Shown one piece after another: positions 24,268 through 32,697 of a DNA stretch of 64,000 bases; the first letter of the stretch is position 1, and every line of letters starts with the position of its first letter. This stretch comes from Mycolicibacterium bacteremicum. Lineage in GTDB: Bacteria; Actinomycetota; Actinomycetes; Mycobacteriales; Mycobacteriaceae. The notes under the pieces are model-generated. The model was not told where the DNA came from and searched no databases. It saw nothing but the letters and a program-made list of their open reading frames with translations. A program made the position numbers and the translations under genes. The stretch is taken from assembly GCF_943913955.1 (NCBI RefSeq), contig NZ_CALUAE010000004.1:51676-115675 (forward strand), written 5' to 3'.

Positions 24268-24948
24268 GTGACGGGTCTGTTGCTGGCATTGCTCGGGCTG
24301 GCGTTCCTGGACTCTCTCAGCGTCCTCAACATCGGGGTGGTCTCCGCGGTGGTCTACGGGAGTCGGCTGAACCGCCAGTCCGCGCTGCCCGGTGGTCTGA
24401 GCTTCATCGCAGGGGTCTTCGCGGTCACGACGACGTTCGGGATGTGCTTCGTGCTCGGCCTGGACCTGCTGACCGACGTGACCGAGTTCGAGATCACGCC
24501 GAGCATCCGCTACTGGGGTGAGCTGGCGCTGGGGGCCGGACTGATCGTGCTGGCGTTCTTCCCGTTGGTCGCGCAGTCGACGGCTCCGGGTTGGGCGTTG
24601 GCCGCGCTGAAGCAGCGGCCGTGGCTGCTCGGATTCGTCGGCCTGGCAGTGGGTCTCGGCCAGGCGCCGACCGCCGTTCCGTATCTGGCCGGTCTGGCGA
24701 TGATCGCGACCCGCCAACCGTTGCCGACGGGCTGGCCGTTGCTGGTGTTGGCCTACTGCGCGATCGCGCTGCTGCCCTGCATGCTCGTGCTCGCCCTGTC
24801 CACCAGTCGGAGCAAGCGGGCGGACCGGATGCAGCGCGCGGTCGTGCGGACGCTCACCCGATACGGGCCGATCGGTGTGCGCGTGCTGTTCGTCGTCGCC
24901 GGGGTGGCACTGGTCGCGGATGCGCTGATCCACCGCCGGGTGCTGTGA
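24268..24948 (+). CDS. Sap/GAP-family integral membrane protein
   Basis: 226 residues from a GTG, with six predicted transmembrane helices. The start GLLLALLGLAFLDSLSVLNIGVV and GLAVGLGQAPTAVPYLAGLAMI resemble the Sap (sulfolipid-1-addressing)/GAP family of mycobacterial membrane proteins implicated in moving glycolipids across the membrane, distantly related to LysE/cadmium transporters. No lipid synthesis gene lies alongside, so the substrate cannot be predicted. It is divergent from the DUF1023 gene, with 92 bases between starts. Confidence 0.7.
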   Translation: MTGLLLALLGLAFLDSLSVLNIGVVSAVVYGSRLNRQSALPGGLSFIAGVFAVTTTFGMCFVLGLDLLTDVTEFEITPSIRYWGELALGAGLIVLAFFPLVAQSTAPGWALAALKQRPWLLGFVGLAVGLGQAPTAVPYLAGLAMIATRQPLPTGWPLLVLAYCAIALLPCMLVLALSTSRSKRADRMQRAVVRTLTRYGPIGVRVLFVVAGVALVADALIHRRVL

Positions 24949-24949
24949 G

Positions 24950-25384
24950 TCAGTCGCAGCTGGCGCAGACGCCGGTCAGTGACAACTCCAGCCCGCACGG
25001 GCACAGCTGCGCGGCACGCCGCACGTCGCCGCGCCGCGAATTCCCGTGCTGGATCCGGTTCGACGGATGCTCGACGTACCAGGTGCCCTTCATCGAGCTG
25101 CTCCGCCTGCGCCCGACGGCATCACCGAGCAGCTCGACGATCTCGGCCTCCGAGCCGAATCCGGCGGTGTACCCGTAGTGGATGTGCAGATCACGTGACC
25201 CGTTGCGGCGGGTCGCGACGATGTAGGGCTTGTCGTGGCGGTCCACCGTGCGGTAGCCGGCGATGCCCACCGCATCGGTCAGCTGCCGGATGAAGGTGTG
25301 GTTGTCGGTGGTGATGCGGGCCTTGGTGAGAGCTTCGAGCAACGCTTCGGCGTGCGAGTCGGATGATCCGCCTGCTGCAGTCAC
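24950..25384 (-). CDS. Hypothetical protein with C-terminal four-cysteine motif
   Basis: 144 residues from the GTG at 25384; a longer open frame exists but runs into a non-coding-looking region. The body is alpha/beta (ALTKARITTDNHTFIRQLTDAVGIAGYRTVDRHDKPYIVATRRNGSRDLHIHYGYTAGF) with a basic segment RRRSSSMKGTWYVEHPSNR. The C-terminus ends CPCGLELSLTGVCASCD, a CxC...CxxC pattern that could bind zinc. No known family is recognised. It converges with the Sap-like gene, the two stops being almost adjacent. Confidence 0.6.
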   Translation of the reverse strand: MTAAGGSSDSHAEALLEALTKARITTDNHTFIRQLTDAVGIAGYRTVDRHDKPYIVATRRNGSRDLHIHYGYTAGFGSEAEIVELLGDAVGRRRSSSMKGTWYVEHPSNRIQHGNSRRGDVRRAAQLCPCGLELSLTGVCASCD

Positions 25385-25469
25385 ACCTCGAGGATAGGCC
25401 GCACCACGCCGTGGACAGCCCATCGGAAATTGAAATCCGTTTGAACAGACCATGTTCAGCGTGCGGCGT

Positions 25470-26117
25470 TCAGCCGAGTATCTGTACCAGGGGTGTGGCC
25501 CCGCTGATGACCGGGGCCAACCTGCGGCGCGCCGGGCCGGCCAGCCAGTCCCGGGCCGCAAGTTCATAGACCACCTCGGTGAGATGCCGGCCGTGCTCGG
25601 CGAACGACTCCGACCCGATGGGCCGGTAGCCGAGTCGGGTCGAGACCGCCGCGCTGGCGGTGTTCTCCACCAGGGCCCACGATTTCGCGGTCTCGGCCCG
25701 CAGGTGCGTAAACGCCAGTTCCAGCGCGCCGGCCCGGGCCGCGGTACCCAGGCCGCGACGCTGGAACTCGGCGATCAGCCACGAGGTGGTGCCGACGACC
25801 CGGTGCTGCGGCCACTGCGCGAAACCGGAGATGCTCTGCAGGCCAACCGGTCGACCGTCGATCAGCACGGCGAGGTCCAGCGTCCAGCCCGGGCCTTCGG
25901 TCAGGTCACGGTTGGCCTGCACGCGGGCGATGCGTTGCCGTTCGATGACGTCCGGTGTCCTGCCGTCGATCCACTTGACGTAGTGGGTCCGGCCGGCGGG
26001 CAGTACCGCGCCCGGGGTCGCGGCGTGGCGGGCGAGCACGGCAAGTTGCGCGTCCGTCGGCGCCACCAGTTCGGCATCGGCGACGGTGATCCGCAATGCG
26101 CCTGCGGGCGTGGGCAT
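25470..26117 (-). CDS. GNAT family N-acetyltransferase
   Basis: 215 residues from the ATG at 26117, whose A lies in the stop of the upstream GGDEF gene; a GTG one codon earlier is possible. The acetyl-CoA loop is visible in WLIAEFQRRGLGTAARAGALELAFTHLRAETA (RRGLGT is the Q/RxxGxG/A motif), followed by ALVENTASAAVSTRLGYRPIGSE, the usual Asn/Tyr-containing C-terminal helix and strand. The N-terminal part (THYVKWIDGRTPDVIERQRIARVQ) resembles GNATs acting on small amines or protein N-termini. The substrate is unknown. Confidence 0.85.
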   Translation of the reverse strand: MPTPAGALRITVADAELVAPTDAQLAVLARHAATPGAVLPAGRTHYVKWIDGRTPDVIERQRIARVQANRDLTEGPGWTLDLAVLIDGRPVGLQSISGFAQWPQHRVVGTTSWLIAEFQRRGLGTAARAGALELAFTHLRAETAKSWALVENTASAAVSTRLGYRPIGSESFAEHGRHLTEVVYELAARDWLAGPARRRLAPVISGATPLVQILG

Positions 26118-27070
26118 CACAGCGCCGGTGCCTCGGGCGGCCGGGTCTTGGTGCTCTTCGCCAGGTACAGATCGCGGTCGGCCTCGGCGAGCAGCTTGGC
26201 GAACGCGGCCGGGCCGTAGGCCGGTCCGACCGCGATGCCGGTGCTGACATGCACGGGGCCCTCGCCGCGCAGCGTGCGCGCCAGCTCGCGGGCACCGGCC
26301 TCGTCGTACCCGGCCAGTACCGCGACGAACTCGTCGCCGCCGAGCCTGCCGATGAGTGCCGAGTCCGGAACCTGGGTCAGCCAGCGCCGGGTCAGCTGCG
26401 CCAGCACGGTGTCCCCGGCGGCGTGGCCGTCACGGTCGTTGACCGACTTGAAGTCGTCGATGTCGAGAACGATGACCGCCAGGTCCTCGCCACGCCGGCG
26501 CGCCCGGGGCAGCAGTTCGTCGAGTTCGCGGTTCAGACCGGTGCGGTTCCACACCGTGGTCAGTGGATCCCGCAGCGCGGCATCCAGCAGCGCGGCGTGC
26601 AGCAGCCCGATGACCTCGGTGGCGCCGACGATGCAGACCGGAAAGAGCACCAGCCAGAGCGGGGGCACCGGTGCGGGCGCGACCACCAGGCCGGTGACCG
26701 CGGCGGCGGCCAGGGCGAGCGCCGCGATGCGGGCGGTGCGCGGCCGGTGCCAACTGCGGATGAACATCGCGATGAGGATCAGCGGGATCAGCGTCCACAC
26801 CTGAGCGGCCGGTTCCCGGTGACCGAGCAGCGCCGTCACGGGGGCGGCACCGGCGCAGAACAGGGCCGCGAGGTAGCGCCACCCGCACAGTGGCCGGGGT
26901 GCGCAGGCCAGTAGTCCGGCACCGCAGACCCCGACCGAGATCCACTCGCTCCACGCATCGGGATGCCCGAGAGCGGTCGCGATCGCCAACGCGTACAGGG
27001 TGAAGCAGACGGCCAGATAGCTGGTGAGCATGCGGCGGCGCAGCACCGTATTCAGTACCGGCACTCCCAC
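26117..27070 (-). CDS. Membrane-bound GGDEF diguanylate cyclase
   Basis: 317 residues. The N-terminal ~145 residues carry about six hydrophobic helices without a recognised sensory domain. The C-terminal GGDEF domain is intact: LTTVWNRTGLNRELDELLPRARRRGEDLAVIVLDIDDFKSVNDRDGHAAGD with metal Asp residues, and GRLGGDEFVAVL with the complete active-site motif. It lacks an RxxD inhibitory site just before GGDEF as far as can be seen, and no EAL domain follows. It would make cyclic di-GMP in response to a membrane signal. The downstream GNAT overlaps its stop. Confidence 0.9.
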   Translation of the reverse strand: MGVPVLNTVLRRRMLTSYLAVCFTLYALAIATALGHPDAWSEWISVGVCGAGLLACAPRPLCGWRYLAALFCAGAAPVTALLGHREPAAQVWTLIPLILIAMFIRSWHRPRTARIAALALAAAAVTGLVVAPAPVPPLWLVLFPVCIVGATEVIGLLHAALLDAALRDPLTTVWNRTGLNRELDELLPRARRRGEDLAVIVLDIDDFKSVNDRDGHAAGDTVLAQLTRRWLTQVPDSALIGRLGGDEFVAVLAGYDEAGARELARTLRGEGPVHVSTGIAVGPAYGPAAFAKLLAEADRDLYLAKSTKTRPPEAPAL

Positions 27071-27589
27071 CTCGCCCCCACCAAAAGCCCACTCAGCAAA
27101 CCGATTGTCTACGTTCCTACCGGATACTGCACGGCGTTGTGAAATGCCGGCGGCCGCCTGCCGGTCACCCGGCTACTACGGCCGGTCCGGCCGGGATGTC
27201 GTGGCGGGGTGTGTATTGGCTGTCTAGGAGCCGGTCGGCAAAGTGTCGACAGGTGTCATTTGCTGAACCGCCCGGCGCGGGCGAACAGATGATTCGACCA
27301 TCCCCCGACGGCATGGTCTGGCAAATTCCGAACAACAATTTTTCACCTGCAAACGCCCGGCAGGGGAGCGCACCTCCGTGCAGGCAAATGCGCGCCGGTA
27401 TGCGAGAAGAGCAACCGTGCCGCCAAGGGTGAACCTGAGGTTTATGGCTTCTGACCATGAGGGATCGAGTTTTGACATCTTTGACGCAAACCTGTGCGTT
27501 TCCTGACGAGGGCGTTAATATACGGCTGACTGTGATCTCGGTCTCAGCGAAATTTCACGACGATCACTCGAACCGAAGTGGGGACTTCA
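27071..27589. other. 519-base divergent intergenic region, no gene seen
   Basis: This lies between the GGDEF start and the large surface-protein start. No open frame has a ribosome site or plausible codon use. The right 120 bases are less GC-rich (TTTTGACATCTTTGACGCAAACC, ... GTTAATATACGG), so the promoter for the surface-protein gene probably lies there: TTGACATC near 27472 and TTAATAT near 27515 are candidate elements, though their spacing is longer than ideal. A weak ACGCA/TGCGT hairpin is nearby. No riboswitch fold was recognised. Confidence 0.5.
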
Positions 27590-30004
27590 ATGGCAGGTGG
27601 GCATCGGTTGCCGAAAGGCGCCAAGGCGAATCGTTCTGGCAAGCGCGGCGGACGTGGCACGCACCGCGCGAAGCCGACCCGGCCGGAGCCATACGCATGG
27701 CTCGGCGTCGGGGCGGTGACCCTGGGCCTCGGTGCGGCACTGACCGCCGGCACGGGCGTCGCCTACGCCGAGGGGGGCACGGGCTCGCCGAGCAGCCAGT
27801 CGTCATCGTCCGCGGAATCCGACGGTGGGCAGGGTGCACCGTCGGCCGGACCGAATACCGGTGGGGGTGCCGATGCCGGTGCTGATGCCGACGAGAGCGC
27901 GGGCAATTCCGCCGGCACCGATGATGATGAGGCCGAGGATGAGGACGCCGAAGATGACTCCGCACTCGGTGGTCCCGACGGCGACACCGAGGATGACACC
28001 GATGTCGAGGATGATGCCGACGACGATGATGCGGGTGGCGGGCTGCTGCAGCCGGGTCTGACCGCGGCCCAGGGCGGCGGTTCGACGACGACGAAGAAGC
28101 ATGCCGTGCTCTCGACCACCGAGGCGGCCACGGCGACGGTGATCGCGGACGGTTCAGCCCTTGTCGAGGAGGGGTATTCCGGCGACGTCGGGGCCGAGCC
28201 CACCGCCGCGCCGGAGGTCACCGGCGTCCAGGCGCCCACGACGTTCAAGTCGGCGGCGCTGAGTACCTCGTCGTCCAATGTCAGCACGGCGGCCGACGAG
28301 CCCGCGCCCGCAGCCATCCCGAAGGCCATCGCGGTGCCGGTGCTCAAGTTCGTCGGCGGGTTCTTGAACCTGTTCGGGGTCAACACGAATTCCCCGCTGC
28401 CACCGCTCGATCTGGGCCTGGCCGCCGCCTGGACCTGGTTCCGCCAGCTCCAGACCGAGTGGGGGGTCGCCCCGCCGTCCAACGTGGTGGCCACCTCGGG
28501 TGAGCCCGATCCCGAGACCGGCAAGGTGACCGGCGTGCTGACCGCCAACAACCCGTCCGGTCTGGCGTTGACGTACAAGGTGACCATCGACCCGCTGCTC
28601 GGTGAGGTGACCGTCGGCGCCGATGGCGCCTTCACCTACACCCCGTCGGAGGCTGCGCGATTGGCGGCCATCCTGGCCCCGATCAGCGATGTCTTCACCG
28701 TCACGGTGTCCAACGGCATCGCGTCCAGCTACTCCCTGGTCACCGTGCCGATCGGCGCGACGACCGCGGGGACGCCCAGCATCCCCTCGACGGTGTCCCA
28801 GAGCACCAACACCACAACGGGGCTGGTGACCGGCCAGGTGGGATCGACCGGGCCGGCCGGGCATCCCATCACCTATCAGGTGCTCACCCAGCCGCTGTTC
28901 GGCACGCTGAACTTCGACAGCGCGACCGGCCAGTACACCTATCAGCCCTCTGCCGTGGCGATGGCGCTGGCCAGCCTGGGCCTCGGGGCGCTCGGGGACG
29001 CGTTCACCGTCGTCGCCAAGAACGGCTCGTTGACCAGTCTGCCGGGCATCATCTCGGTGCCGATCACCGCGGGCAACGCAACGCCGACCGCGCCGGTGTC
29101 GTTGTCGCAGAACGTGAATGCGCTGACGGGTCAGGTGACCGGGCAGGTGGGTTCCACCGATCCCGGTGGCCAATCGCTCACCTACACGGTGATCACCTCC
29201 ACGTTGGGCGGCACGCTGACGTTGAACAGTCAGACCGGCCAGTACACCTATCAGCCGTCGGCGCTGGCGATGGCGCTGGCCGCCGCCGGGCTGGGCAACG
29301 TGTCCGATGTGTTCACCGTGGTGGCCACGAACGGGATTCTTCCCAGCACCCCGTCGATCATCACGGTCCCCATCACCGCGATCGAGGGTAAGCCGGGAAC
29401 CCCGGTGGGCGGGGCGCAGACCACCAATGCGGTCACCGGTGTGGTCACCGGCAGTGTGTCGGCCACCGATCCGATCGGCGCGGGTGTGACCTATGACGTG
29501 ATCACCTCGACCCTGGGTGGCACGCTGAACTTCAACGAGCAGACGGGGACGTACACCTACACGCCGTCGGCCGCCGCCCGGACGCTGGCCAGCACAGGTA
29601 TCAGTACTCCGGATGTGTTCACCGTGGTGGCGGTCAATGCCGCTGGTACCAGCAGCATTGCGACCATCACGGTGCCGATTGCGCCCAACCCGGCAGCGCC
29701 GAGCACGCCGGTCAAGACCAATCAGCAGATCACGACGAGTAATGGTCGTGTCACCGGAAAGCTGGTGGCGACCGACCCGAACGGCTTGACGCTGACCTAC
29801 ACGCTCACACTCGCCGGAATTCAGGGCAGCTACACGGTGAGCTCCAACGGTGACTTCACGTTCACCCCGTCATCTGCAGCGAGGTACGCCTCGTGGCTGG
29901 CGGGCGGGAACCTCAGCGATGTCTTCACCGTCACGGTGTCCAATGGCTACTCGAGTACGTCGGCCATCATCACGGTGCCGGTCAGCCCGAAGGGACCGTT
30001 CTGA
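27590..30004 (+). CDS. Large secreted/surface protein with five Ig-like (VCBS-type) repeats
   Basis: 804 residues from the ATG at 27590 (AGTGGGG eight bases upstream; an in-frame GTG lies 12 bases earlier). A Lys/Arg-rich N-terminus and a hydrophobic helix (WLGVGAVTLGLGAALTAGTGVAYAEG) give a long signal peptide. Residues about 60-150 are disordered, with Ser/Gly then Asp/Glu-rich acidic runs. From about residue 300 there are five repeats of ~95 residues, each with VTGxVxATDPxG, LTYxV, GTLxxNxxTGxYTYxPSxxA and DVFTVxxxNG...IxxVPI. No sortase motif or cell-wall domain follows; export is by Sec or Tat-independent signal. The function may be adhesion or matrix formation; this is inference. Confidence 0.8.
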   Translation: MAGGHRLPKGAKANRSGKRGGRGTHRAKPTRPEPYAWLGVGAVTLGLGAALTAGTGVAYAEGGTGSPSSQSSSSAESDGGQGAPSAGPNTGGGADAGADADESAGNSAGTDDDEAEDEDAEDDSALGGPDGDTEDDTDVEDDADDDDAGGGLLQPGLTAAQGGGSTTTKKHAVLSTTEAATATVIADGSALVEEGYSGDVGAEPTAAPEVTGVQAPTTFKSAALSTSSSNVSTAADEPAPAAIPKAIAVPVLKFVGGFLNLFGVNTNSPLPPLDLGLAAAWTWFRQLQTEWGVAPPSNVVATSGEPDPETGKVTGVLTANNPSGLALTYKVTIDPLLGEVTVGADGAFTYTPSEAARLAAILAPISDVFTVTVSNGIASSYSLVTVPIGATTAGTPSIPSTVSQSTNTTTGLVTGQVGSTGPAGHPITYQVLTQPLFGTLNFDSATGQYTYQPSAVAMALASLGLGALGDAFTVVAKNGSLTSLPGIISVPITAGNATPTAPVSLSQNVNALTGQVTGQVGSTDPGGQSLTYTVITSTLGGTLTLNSQTGQYTYQPSALAMALAAAGLGNVSDVFTVVATNGILPSTPSIITVPITAIEGKPGTPVGGAQTTNAVTGVVTGSVSATDPIGAGVTYDVITSTLGGTLNFNEQTGTYTYTPSAAARTLASTGISTPDVFTVVAVNAAGTSSIATITVPIAPNPAAPSTPVKTNQQITTSNGRVTGKLVATDPNGLTLTYTLTLAGIQGSYTVSSNGDFTFTPSSAARYASWLAGGNLSDVFTVTVSNGYSSTSAIITVPVSPKGPF
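28495..30001 (+). repeat. Five ~300-bp coding repeats in the surface-protein gene
   Basis: Repeat starts near 28495, 28786, 29093, 29411 and 29709. Repeats 2-4 are closest to each other (GTLNFDSxTGQYTYQPSA- and MALASLGLG-like stretches); repeats 1 and 5 resemble each other in DVFTVTVSNG. The pattern suggests duplication of a middle unit. Confidence 0.75.
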
Positions 30005-30016
30005 TCTGACCCGCCG

Positions 30017-30055
30017 ACGGGCCGGGTGCGACCATCACGGCCGCTCCCGGCCCGT
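30017..30055. terminator. Terminator hairpin after the surface-protein gene
   Basis: ACGGGCCGGG (30017-30026) and CCCGGCCCGT (30046-30055) pair perfectly over 10 bp with a 19-base loop. It separates two convergent genes. Confidence 0.65.
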
Positions 30056-30074
30056 TCGCGTATACGTCATCGCA

Positions 30075-30497
30075 TCAGAAATCGCCCCAGCCGCCCTGCA
30101 CCATGGTCTGGAACTTCCAGGACCCGTCGGCCTTCACCAGCAGGTCGCCGTAGCGCACCCGGTGCTCGACATCGCCCATCGCGATGGTCGCATCGGTGAT
30201 GACGAACACGAGATTCTCGTTGAGGAAGTGTGGCGTCCGCACCGAGGTCATGTCGACCTCCGCAGCGCCGGCGAGCTGCTCGGTCATCTGCGCGACGTAA
30301 CGCGCCCGGTCGCACGACTCGGCCTTGGTATCGCTCACCTCGTTGATGGGGAACATCGCCTGATCCGCCATCCCCTCCACGTCCTTGGCCGTCGCCAGCG
30401 CATCGAAGTTCGCGAACCAGGCCAGCACATCGGCGACATCGGTCGAGGTGGGGCTGAAATCGCTTGTCTCGGGCACGGTACGGGTCGGCTCGGCCAT
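30075..30497 (-). CDS. SnoaL/NTF2-like protein
   Basis: 140 residues. GAAGGAG precedes the ATG. The cone-shaped NTF2 fold is suggested by VLAWFANFDALATAKDVEGMADQAMFPINEV, TDATIAMGDVEHRVRYGDLLVKADGSWKFQTMVQGGWGDF. Members are small enzymes or ligand-binding proteins; no catalytic residue can be assigned. It is divergent from a TetR-type gene, with a palindrome in the shared promoter, so it is probably that regulator's target. Confidence 0.75.
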   Translation of the reverse strand: MAEPTRTVPETSDFSPTSTDVADVLAWFANFDALATAKDVEGMADQAMFPINEVSDTKAESCDRARYVAQMTEQLAGAAEVDMTSVRTPHFLNENLVFVITDATIAMGDVEHRVRYGDLLVKADGSWKFQTMVQGGWGDF

Positions 30498-30521
30498 GAT
30501 GCTCCTTCGTGATGGGAAACC

Positions 30522-30543
30522 GTGTACAACGTACAGCGTACAC
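30522..30543. promoter_or_regulatory. TetR operator palindrome in divergent promoter
   Basis: GTGTAC (30522-30527) and GTACAC (30538-30543) flank a 10-base centre AACGTACAGC that itself contains GTAC. The dyad lies between the SnoaL-like gene and the TetR gene and is the usual size for a TetR dimer site. Confidence 0.65.
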
Positions 30544-30604
30544 CGTACGAAGAAAGTCGACAGCCGCTGTCTACGATCGGAGCTTCGACAGAGAGGTGGC
30601 CGGT

Positions 30605-31369
30605 ATGCCCAGCGGCACGCAGCGCTCCAGCGCGGGCGATCCCGCGCGCACCCTGGAACTGCTCTGGCGGGAACCCGGCCGTGCCCCGGCGCGCGGGCCC
30701 CGGCAGCGCAGCACCGTCGAGCAGGTCATCGCGGCCGCGATCGACATCGCCGACACCCGCGGCCTGTCCGCGCTCACCATCCGGGCTGTCGCCGCCGCGC
30801 TGGGCGTCGCGCCGATGGGCATCTACACCTATGTGCCCGGCAAGGCCGAACTGCTGGATCTGATGCTCGACACCGTCTACCAACAGCTACCCCGAGCCGA
30901 GTTCGGTGGAACAGATTGGCGGGCAAGGGTTTCGGCCGTCGCTGCGGAAAATCGTGCCATGCTCGAGCAACACCGGTGGATCACCGAGCTGCCCAGCACC
31001 AGGCCGCCGCTGGGGCCCGGCCTGATCGCCAAATACGATCACGAACTGAGCGCCTTCGACGGCCTGGGCCTCAGCGATCTGGAGATGGACGCCGCGCTCA
31101 CCCACCTCCTGGGCTTCGTGACCGCGGTCGCCCGGATCGGCATCGACACCCGGGCCGCGAACGATGACAGCGGTGAAACCGACGAGCAGTGGTGGCAGCG
31201 CGTCGGGCCGCTACTGGACCGCGTGCTCGATGCCGAGCGTTACCCGCTGGCCGTCCGGGTCGGCGCGGCGGCGGGCCAGACGCACAACAGCGCCTATGAC
31301 GCCGACCACGCCTACGAGTTCGGCCTCGCCAGGGTGCTCGACGGCCTGGCCGCGCTGATCGAGAGCTGA
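30605..31369 (+). CDS. TetR-family transcriptional regulator
   Basis: 254 residues from the ATG at 30605 (GAGAGGTGG upstream). The DNA-binding domain is TVEQVIAAAIDIADTRGLSALTIRAVAAALGVAPMGIYTYVPGKAELLDLM, with the helix-turn-helix ending in the typical YxYxxxKxEL. The C-terminal ligand domain is of the TetR_C-like type (LLGFVTAVARIGID; QWWQRVGPLLDRVLDAERYPLA). It is likely an autorepressor that also controls the divergent SnoaL-like gene through the palindrome between them. The ligand is unknown. Confidence 0.9.
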   Translation: MPSGTQRSSAGDPARTLELLWREPGRAPARGPRQRSTVEQVIAAAIDIADTRGLSALTIRAVAAALGVAPMGIYTYVPGKAELLDLMLDTVYQQLPRAEFGGTDWRARVSAVAAENRAMLEQHRWITELPSTRPPLGPGLIAKYDHELSAFDGLGLSDLEMDAALTHLLGFVTAVARIGIDTRAANDDSGETDEQWWQRVGPLLDRVLDAERYPLAVRVGAAAGQTHNSAYDADHAYEFGLARVLDGLAALIES

Positions 31370-31375
31370 ACCCGG

Positions 31376-32563
31376 TCAGCTACCGAAGGCGTTGCGCAGG
31401 AACGGCGTCGAGTCGACCAGAGAGGCCAACACGGTTCCGCTGTGGTCCTCCTCGGGATAGACGCGCAGCTCCACATGCTGATTGTTGGCCACCAGCTGGT
31501 CATAGAACGCCAGCGTCGAGGATGGCGGAACGTCCCGGTCCAACAGCCCGACGCCGAGGAAGATCGGACGGTCGTACCCGGTCACCGGCGTACCCATGAA
31601 ATCGTCGAGAGCGGCCTCGATCCCGGGAATGGTCAGCAGCGGCCGCGCGAACATCGCCGCCGGGCTCAGGTGGGCCAGCTCATCGGTCAACGGGTGCACG
31701 CATACCGTCTCGGCACGCGTGGCGGCATCCAGTCCGGCCGGCGACAGCACGCTGTCGATGTCGAGATCGGGGCGCGCCTCGCGCAGAGCGGCGATGATGT
31801 AGGCCGTGTACGCGTTGGCCACCGGACCGAGTTCGGGGAGCTGGAAGTCCGGTCCCGCCTGCGCGATGAACTTCTGGATGTTGGCCGGGGTCCCGGTGGC
31901 GACCACACCGCGATAGTCCAGTCCGCTTCCCGCGCTGAATTCGGTCGCCCACCGGGCACTGGCGACCGCCGCGCCGCCGCCCTGGGACTGGCCGACGATC
32001 GCCCACTTCGGCGAGAGCGCCATGGGCATCTCGTGCGCGGCGATCACCGAATCGATGACACCGTGTGCGGTGGTGACGCTGTTGAGGTAGCTCATCAGGC
32101 CCGGTGTACCGAGGCCGGCGTAGTCGCTGGCGACCACGACGTACCCCTGTTCGAGCCAGTGCGACAGGTACTCGTCATCGCGGGGTGTGCGTGGCAGCGC
32201 CGACGGCGTGCAGTCGTCACCGAGGCCGACGGTGCCGTGTGCCCAGGCGATCACCGGATAACCACCCGGGGGCGCCGGGGTGCGCGGGACGAAGACCGCC
32301 GCGGTGCTGACCGCCGGCGCATCGTGCTGATCGGTGGTGGCATAGAGGATCCGGTATGCCGGGCCCGCGCCGGACAGCGACAGTCCAGGCGCGAGCGGCA
32401 CCGTCTGAATCAGGCTGCCCGCCGCCGGGATTGGGTCCGAGTAGAAGCGGGCGTCGAGCCCGGACCAGTCCGGCACCGCGGCCACGGCGGTACCGGGGAC
32501 GGTCAGGACGAGGGCGGCGATGAACAGCATGAGGGCGCGGGCGGCGCGTCGTGATCCGGGCAC
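31376..32563 (-). CDS. Secreted lipase/esterase (LIP family)
   Basis: 395 residues. A signal peptide (RRAARALMLFIAALVLTVPGTAVAAVP) predicts export. The alpha/beta-hydrolase core has PVIAWAHGTVGLGDDC (oxyanion), nucleophile elbow GQSQGGGAAV, acid in FLGVGLLDRDVPP and His in YPEEDHSGTV, a complete triad. The lid and core resemble the fungal secretory-lipase (LIP) family found in mycobacteria and Nocardia. The likely substrate is short- to medium-chain glycerides or esters outside the membrane. Its stop lies seven bases from the TetR stop; it is divergent from furA. Confidence 0.85.
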   Translation of the reverse strand: MPGSRRAARALMLFIAALVLTVPGTAVAAVPDWSGLDARFYSDPIPAAGSLIQTVPLAPGLSLSGAGPAYRILYATTDQHDAPAVSTAAVFVPRTPAPPGGYPVIAWAHGTVGLGDDCTPSALPRTPRDDEYLSHWLEQGYVVVASDYAGLGTPGLMSYLNSVTTAHGVIDSVIAAHEMPMALSPKWAIVGQSQGGGAAVASARWATEFSAGSGLDYRGVVATGTPANIQKFIAQAGPDFQLPELGPVANAYTAYIIAALREARPDLDIDSVLSPAGLDAATRAETVCVHPLTDELAHLSPAAMFARPLLTIPGIEAALDDFMGTPVTGYDRPIFLGVGLLDRDVPPSSTLAFYDQLVANNQHVELRVYPEEDHSGTVLASLVDSTPFLRNAFGS

Positions 32564-32661
32564 GCCGACAACCCTAGGCCGCGGTGGCGATCACCTTCCA
32601 AGTCGGACCCGACAACATGGCGGCACAGTCCGGCCGCATCAGACTCACGCCGATTCTAATC

Positions 32662-32690
32662 TTGACTAATTCCAGAAAAGCGGACACACT
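32662..32690 (+). promoter_or_regulatory. furA promoter
   Basis: TTGACT (32662-32667), a 17-base spacer and CACACT (32685-32690) lie 7 bases before the GTG start. The furA transcript would therefore be leaderless or nearly so. The AT-rich stretch TAATTCCAGAAAAG between the boxes is where FurA is known to bind its own promoter in mycobacteria. Confidence 0.7.
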
Positions 32691-32697
32691 CGGTGCC

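Noticed and set aside
27139..27432. Plus-strand 97-codon frame in the gap before the repeat protein
   Set aside because: It has no ribosome site, shows irregular composition and has no recognisable domain.
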